NCBI RefSeq assembly: GCF_013177695.1
Contig: NZ_WOEY01000070.1
Span: 1-64,000 of the forward strand
DNA: 64,000 nt
DNA from: Paraburkholderia solitsugae
Lineage (GTDB): Bacteria; Pseudomonadota; Gammaproteobacteria; Burkholderiales; Burkholderiaceae
Direction of reading: 5' to 3'
Of this stretch, positions 59,727 to 64,000 are shown one piece after another. Within the stretch, counting starts at the first letter, position 1; each line of letters starts with the position of its first letter. Under the pieces are notes generated by a model that was given only the letters and a program-made list of their open reading frames with translations, searched no databases and had not been told where the DNA came from. The position numbers and the translations under genes are program-made.

Positions 59727-60066
59727 GCTTGCCTCCTCGTCACCGCGCTGCGCGCGGTGTGGGTGCGATTGGCCTGTGCGTGCGCCGGCTGGCCACACAT
59801 CTGTTTGATGTCTGATACGGCGGAGCTGCTGCATCCCGCCGGGACGACGTGTATCACGCCGTGGCAAGCAATGCGTGTGCCCTACCGCCTATCCGGCAAA
59901 CGCAAGGCGTTTCCGGCATACCACGGCGAGCAAAATGACCGGCCAATCGGCTGGCGAAACGCGCCGACCAGGCGGTCAGCGAAACGGTCCACAAAACCGT
60001 CAGCAAAAAACCGACCAGCAAGACAGCCCGCTCATCAACCAACGAGCGGGCCGTCAGGCTCGAGAT
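59727..60066. other. Gap between the AsmA-like gene and ettA
   Basis: No gene is supported in this 340-base gap. About 59935-60020 holds loosely repeated units with GCGAAAC, CCGACCAG and AAACCG. A hairpin at 60026-60051 ends the region next to the ettA stop. Confidence 0.5.
60026..60051 (-). terminator. Probable terminator of ettA
   Basis: GCCCGCTC (60026-60033) and GAGCGGGC (60044-60051) form an 8-bp stem with a 10-nt loop 15 bases after the ettA stop. On the minus strand a TTTTTT run follows, but about 15 bases later, so it is a moderate terminator. Confidence 0.5.
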
Positions 60067-61731
60067 TTATCGCGCGATCGGCTTGTAACGCAGACGCTTC
60101 GGACGTGCAGCTTCTTCACCGAGGCGGGCGCGTTTGTCCGCTTCGTATTCCTGGTAGTTGCCGTCGAAGAACGTGATTTGCGAATCGCCTTCGAACGCCA
60201 GGATGTGCGTCGCAATCCGGTCGAGGAACCAGCGATCGTGCGAGATCACCATGACGGAGCCGGCGAATTCGAGCAGTGCGTCTTCGAGCGCACGCAGCGT
60301 TTCGACGTCCAGGTCGTTCGACGGTTCGTCCAGCAGCAGCACGTTGCCGCCCGCGATCAGCGTTTTCGCCAGATGCAGCCGGCCGCGCTCGCCGCCCGAC
60401 AGATTGCCGACGGTCTTCTGCTGATCGCCGCCCTTGAAGTTGAAGCGGCCGATGTACGCACGCGAAGGCGTTTCGTACTTGCCGACCGTCAGCACGTCCG
60501 CACCGCCGGAGATTTCTTCGAACACGGTCTTCGAGCCGTTGAGTGCGTCGCGGCTTTGGTCCACGTACGCGAGCTTGACCGTCGGGCCTTGCACGATCTC
60601 GCCCGAATCCGGCTGTTCGCGGCCCGTGAGCATGCGGAACAGCGTCGACTTACCGGCGCCGTTCGGCCCGATGATGCCGACGATCGCGCCCGCCGGAATC
60701 TTGAAGCTGACGTCGTCGAGCAGCAGACGGTCGCCATACGACTTGCTGACGTTCTTGAACTCGATGACTTCATTACCCAGACGGTCGCCGACCGGGATGA
60801 AGATTTCCGAGGTCTCGTTGCGCTTCTGGTAGTCCTGGCTGTTCAATTCCTCGAAGCGGGCAATACGCGCCTTCGACTTCGCCTGACGGCCCTTCGGGTT
60901 CTGGCGTACCCACTCCAGTTCCTTCTTGATCGCCTTCTGACGTGCCGATTCCGACGACTCTTCCTGCTTCAGGCGCTCTTCCTTCTGGTCGAGCCAGCTG
61001 CTGTAGTTGCCCTTCCAGGGAATGCCGTGGCCGCGGTCGAGTTCGAGAATCCACTCGGCGGCGTTATCGAGGAAGTAGCGATCGTGGGTGACGGCGACGA
61101 CCGTGCCCGGGAAGCGGGTGAGGAACTGTTCGAGCCAGTCGACCGATTCCGCGTCCAGGTGGTTGGTCGGTTCGTCGAGTAGCAGCATGTCCGGCTTTTC
61201 GAGCAGCAGTTTGCACAGCGCGACGCGGCGCTTTTCGCCACCCGACAGGTGTTCGATCTTCGCGTCCCATGCCGGCAGACGCAGTGCGTCGGCGGCGATT
61301 TCGATCTGCTGTTCGGCGCTGCCGTCGGTGGTGGCCAGAATCGCTTCGTACTTCGCCTGCTCGGCGGCGAGCGCGTCGAAGTCGGCGTCCGGCTCCGCGT
61401 AGGCGGCGTAGATTTCGTCGAGTTTCTTTTGCGCGCCGAAGACGTCGCCGAGACCTTCTTCGACCGCTTCACGCACCGTCTTGGTCGGATCGAGCTGCGG
61501 CTCCTGCGGCAGATAGCCGATGTTCAGGTTCGGCATCGGGGTGGCTTCGCCTTCGATGTCCTTGTCCACACCGGCCATGATGCGGATCAGCGTCGACTTG
61601 CCCGAGCCGTTCAGGCCGAGCAGGCCGATCTTCGCACCGGGGAAAAACGACAGCGAGATGTCTTTCAGGATTTGACGCTTGGGCGGCACGATTTTGCCGA
61701 CCCGGTTCATAGTGAAGACGTATTGGGCCAT
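60067..61731 (-). CDS. ettA: Energy-dependent translational throttle EttA (ABC-F)
   Basis: EttA binds the ribosomal E site and gates translation in energy-poor cells. The 554-residue product has two ABC domains: Walker A LLGLNGSGKSTLI and IIGPNGAGKSTLF, signatures LSGGEKRRVALCK and LSGGERGRLHLAK, Walker B MLLLDEPTNHLD and VLLLDEPSNDLD, and the interdomain arm and linker (KKELEWVRQNPKGRQAKSKA). No transmembrane part. The C-terminal end RLRYKPIAR is typical of EttA. Confidence 0.96.
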   Translation of the reverse strand: MAQYVFTMNRVGKIVPPKRQILKDISLSFFPGAKIGLLGLNGSGKSTLIRIMAGVDKDIEGEATPMPNLNIGYLPQEPQLDPTKTVREAVEEGLGDVFGAQKKLDEIYAAYAEPDADFDALAAEQAKYEAILATTDGSAEQQIEIAADALRLPAWDAKIEHLSGGEKRRVALCKLLLEKPDMLLLDEPTNHLDAESVDWLEQFLTRFPGTVVAVTHDRYFLDNAAEWILELDRGHGIPWKGNYSSWLDQKEERLKQEESSESARQKAIKKELEWVRQNPKGRQAKSKARIARFEELNSQDYQKRNETSEIFIPVGDRLGNEVIEFKNVSKSYGDRLLLDDVSFKIPAGAIVGIIGPNGAGKSTLFRMLTGREQPDSGEIVQGPTVKLAYVDQSRDALNGSKTVFEEISGGADVLTVGKYETPSRAYIGRFNFKGGDQQKTVGNLSGGERGRLHLAKTLIAGGNVLLLDEPSNDLDVETLRALEDALLEFAGSVMVISHDRWFLDRIATHILAFEGDSQITFFDGNYQEYEADKRARLGEEAARPKRLRYKPIAR

Positions 61732-61948
61732 TTGCTTGCAATAGACGTTGACGACGCCGGCCGCGTAGGGGCGGGCGGTCGTGGGTGGATGGGTAATCGA
61801 TGTGTTGACCGGGCAGTGCGCCTGGCGCCGGCCGGCGCGGCGTCGAGCTCGGCGTCGAACTTCGCGACGCCCCGCGCGCGGGCGGGTAGTTCAGGTGGCA
61901 TTGTACTTCGGGGTGAGGGTGCGGCGGCAGAGGGCGTCTGCGGCGACG

Positions 61949-63037
61949 TCAGTTCACGCGCCGTCCCGTCGACGGATCGAAGAAATGCAGATGCTGCGCG
62001 GGCAGCGCGACTTGTAGCGCTTCGGCGGCTTCGGGGCGATGCGTATGCGGCAGGCGGACCGTGACGTCGTGCTTGCCCCAGCGGCCGTGCGCGAGGTTGT
62101 CCGCGCCGAGCAGTTCGCAGGAATCGACGGTCAGCGTGGCGTGAGACGCGTCTGCTTGACCGGGTGTCATGTGCTCGGGGCGAATGCCGAGCGTCCATTC
62201 TCGCCCTTTGGCCACTTCGCGCCCAATCGCCGCCACGCCTGACAGCGGTAGCTTCGGCCCATTGCCCGCCACTTCAAACGTTGAACCGTCATCCGACACG
62301 CGGCCTTCCAGCAGATTCATCCCCGGCGAGCCGATGAAGCTCGCGACAAACACCGTCGCCGGCCGTTCGTAGACCTCGGTCGGCGCACCGATCTGCTCGG
62401 CGTGGCCTTTGTTCATCACGATCACGCGTTGCGCCAGCGTCATCGCTTCAATCTGATCGTGGGTGACGTACAGGCTGGTCGTGGCAAGCCGTGCATGCAG
62501 GCGCTGGATTTCGAGGCGCATTTGCACGCGCAGGCGTGCATCGAGATTGGACAGCGGCTCATCGAACAGAAACACCGCCGGCTCGCGCACGATCGCGCGA
62601 CCCATTGCGACGCGTTGTCGTTGCCCACCGGACAATTCGCGCGGCTTGCGTGCGAGCAGCGGTCCAAGCTCGAGAATCTGCGCCGCAGCCTCCACGCGCT
62701 TCGCAATCTGCGCGCGCTCGACGCCCGCGATCTTCAGCGCATAGCCCATGTTCTCGGCGACGCTCATGTGCGGATACAGCGCGTAGTTCTGGAACACCAT
62801 CGCGATGTTGCGATCCTTCGGCTCCAGCCGATTGACCACTTTGCCGGAGATCGAGACGGTGCCGTCGGAAATGCCTTCGAGTCCGGCCACCATCCGCAGC
62901 AAGGTCGATTTGCCGCAACCCGACGGACCGACCATCACGACGAACTCGCCGTCCGAGACGTCCACGTCGATGCCGTGCAACACGAACTGTTTGCCGTCGT
63001 AGGTCTTTTTAACGCCTTGCAGAGTCAGTGCAGCCAT
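61949..63037 (-). CDS. ugpC: sn-Glycerol-3-phosphate ABC transporter ATPase UgpC
   Basis: UgpC drives uptake of glycerol 3-phosphate and its diesters. The 362-residue MalK-type ATPase has Walker A MVGPSGCGKSTLLRM, Q-loop FQNYALYPHMSV, signature LSGGQRQRVAMGRAI, Walker B AVFLFDEPLSNLD and switch VTHDQIEAMTLA. The C-terminal regulatory TOBE region has GIRPEHM. It follows ugpE in the same direction, 97 bases apart. Confidence 0.95.
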   Translation of the reverse strand: MAALTLQGVKKTYDGKQFVLHGIDVDVSDGEFVVMVGPSGCGKSTLLRMVAGLEGISDGTVSISGKVVNRLEPKDRNIAMVFQNYALYPHMSVAENMGYALKIAGVERAQIAKRVEAAAQILELGPLLARKPRELSGGQRQRVAMGRAIVREPAVFLFDEPLSNLDARLRVQMRLEIQRLHARLATTSLYVTHDQIEAMTLAQRVIVMNKGHAEQIGAPTEVYERPATVFVASFIGSPGMNLLEGRVSDDGSTFEVAGNGPKLPLSGVAAIGREVAKGREWTLGIRPEHMTPGQADASHATLTVDSCELLGADNLAHGRWGKHDVTVRLPHTHRPEAAEALQVALPAQHLHFFDPSTGRRVN

Positions 63038-63134
63038 GCTGTTTTAGCCCTTTCGTTGCTTGCCGCGCGTGCCACGCTTTGCGCGGTGTTCTTTATTCCA
63101 TGTCCAACGCCGAAGCTCGCCCACGCTGCGCGCG

Positions 63135-63980
63135 TTACTTCTCCGAGTCCACCAACCCGCGCACGAACCAGCGCTGCATCGTCAGCACGACGGCGAGCGG
63201 CGGCAGCATCGCGAGCAGCGTCGCGGTCATCACGAGATGCCATTCGGTTGCGGTGTCGCCAGATGCGATCATGCTTTTGATGCCAACCACGGCCGTGGTC
63301 AGCGATTGCTGGCTCGTAATCAGGATTGGCCATAGATACTGATTCCAGCCGTAAATGAACGTGATGACGAACAGCGCCGCCATGTTCGTTTTCGACAGCG
63401 GCAGCACGACGTCCCAGAAGAAACGCAGCGCGCCGGCGCCGTCGATACGCGCTGCTTCCATCAGTTCATCGGGCAGCGTCATGAAGAACTGGCGGAACAG
63501 GAAGGTGGCGGTGGCCGATGCGATCAGCGGCAAGGTCAGGCCGCTGTACGTATTGCTCAGATGCATCGACGACACGACCTGCACGGTGGGAAAAATGCGT
63601 ACTTCGACCGGCAGCATCAGCGTGATGAAGATCAGCCAGAACGACAGATTGCGAAACGGAAAGCGGAAAAACACGATCGCGTATGCGGAGATCATCGAGA
63701 TCGCGATCTTGCCGATCGAAATCACCAGCGCCATCACGAGGCTGTTGAACAGCATGCGGCCGAACGGCGCGGCCGCATTGCCGCTGCCATGCGACCAGAC
63801 AGTCGCGACGTTCTCGAACAGGTGCGTGCTCGGCACGAGCGAGAGCGGCACGCTGAACACTTCATGCTCGCTCATCGTTGCCGCGCAAAATGCGACGTAC
63901 ACCGGAAAAACCACCAGTACGACGCCGAGAATCAGCACCGCATGGCAGAAGAGGTCGAAACCGCGGCGGTTCTCGATCAT
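63135..63980 (-). CDS. ugpE: Glycerol-3-phosphate ABC transporter permease UgpE
   Basis: Permease subunit of 281 residues with six membrane helices. The start MIENRRGFDLFCHAVLILGVVL and the EAA loop EAARIDGAGALRFFWDVVLP fit UgpE. The C terminus ends WFVRGLVDSEK. Its ATG overlaps the stop of the upstream ugpA (ATGA), so the two permease subunits are coupled. Confidence 0.95.
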   Translation of the reverse strand: MIENRRGFDLFCHAVLILGVVLVVFPVYVAFCAATMSEHEVFSVPLSLVPSTHLFENVATVWSHGSGNAAAPFGRMLFNSLVMALVISIGKIAISMISAYAIVFFRFPFRNLSFWLIFITLMLPVEVRIFPTVQVVSSMHLSNTYSGLTLPLIASATATFLFRQFFMTLPDELMEAARIDGAGALRFFWDVVLPLSKTNMAALFVITFIYGWNQYLWPILITSQQSLTTAVVGIKSMIASGDTATEWHLVMTATLLAMLPPLAVVLTMQRWFVRGLVDSEK

Positions 63981-64000
63981 GAGTATTGAACCCTGCGTTC
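63977..64000 (-). CDS. ugpA: C-terminal end of glycerol-3-phosphate permease UgpA (partial)
   Basis: Only the last seven codons and the TGA stop are in the window. They read ERRVQYS, which fits the basic C-terminal end of UgpA. The stop overlaps the ugpE ATG by four bases. Gene order ugpA-ugpE-ugpC, with UgpB expected upstream, supports the assignment. Confidence 0.7.
   Translation of the reverse strand, partial: ERRVQYS

Noticed and set aside
59935..60020. Candidate tandem repeat or CRISPR-like array near ettA
   Set aside because: The units are irregular and too short, without conserved repeats or spacers; a degenerate low-complexity tract is a better reading.
59875..61182. Long plus-strand ORF (435 codons) opposite ettA
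   Set aside because: Mirror of the EttA gene with Arg/Val/Glu-rich low-quality sequence; EttA motifs are unambiguous on the minus strand.

Overview
The window looks like a chromosomal core region of a Burkholderiaceae bacterium, most likely Paraburkholderia or a close relative. The basis is high GC with strong G/C third-position preference, ATGA/GTGA stop-start coupling, and several betaproteobacterial gene orders: mlaFED-mlaA-mlaC-mlaB, murA-hisGDCB-marC-hisHAFIE-hinT-tatABC, petABC-sspAB, and hemA-prfA-prmC-grxD-ubiX. I see no prophage, integrase, transposase, CRISPR array or restriction system. The genus assignment is inference, since no rRNA gene is present.

Layout. Positions 1-5500 hold the end of an L-ring flagellar gene (flgH), an OmpR-type regulator, two unrecognised exported proteins, an SDR-family protein lacking the usual catalytic tyrosine, and an SbmA/YddA-like ABC exporter. 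At 5840-9600 a promoter and TPP riboswitch precede thiO-thiS-thiG-thiE (thiazole synthesis and coupling to thiamine phosphate), with a small Cys-rich ORF coupled to thiO. At 9690-14040 is the Mla phospholipid-transport operon, followed by an ABC-2 exporter pair, a BolA-like protein and murA. From 17515 to 25620 lies a nearly complete histidine operon (hisG D C B H A F I E) with marC inserted, followed by a DUF4870-type membrane protein, hinT and tatABC, ending at a 23-bp-stem terminator.

At 28690-34970 are a DegS/DegQ-like periplasmic protease facing a Nif3-like protein, the bc1 complex genes petABC and the sspAB pair. The Rieske protein carries a twin-arginine signal, so the Tat translocase in this window probably inserts it. 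tRNA-Thr(UGU) and its terminator follow. From 35549 to 50241 is a looser accessory-like stretch: two methyltransferases, an HI0933/BaiN-type flavoprotein, small conserved proteins, a TetR/MFS divergent pair with clear operators, a nitroreductase, a second MFS transporter, a YegD-like mini-Hsp70, cspA with a long leader, an APC permease behind nested hairpin repeats, and a LigB-type dioxygenase. From 50464 to 55652 the minus strand carries ubiX, grxD, prmC, prfA, hemA and a response regulator with Glu at the phosphoacceptor position. The last 8 kb holds a small membrane protein, an aminopeptidase P, a HAD phosphatase, an AsmA-like protein, ettA, and the ugp glycerol-3-phosphate transporter genes (ugpC, ugpE, and the last codons of ugpA at the edge).

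Most of the window is ordinary housekeeping DNA and I found no convincing undescribed multi-gene system. The least explained items are the nested hairpin repeats upstream of the APC permease (47535-47675), a 21-bp exact repeat with an operator-like core at 35303 and 37246, the 22-bp perfect inverted repeat at 5690-5742, the Glu-receiver regulator beside hemA, the SDR with a Thr at the catalytic Tyr position, and the ~165-residue N-terminal extension of ThiE.
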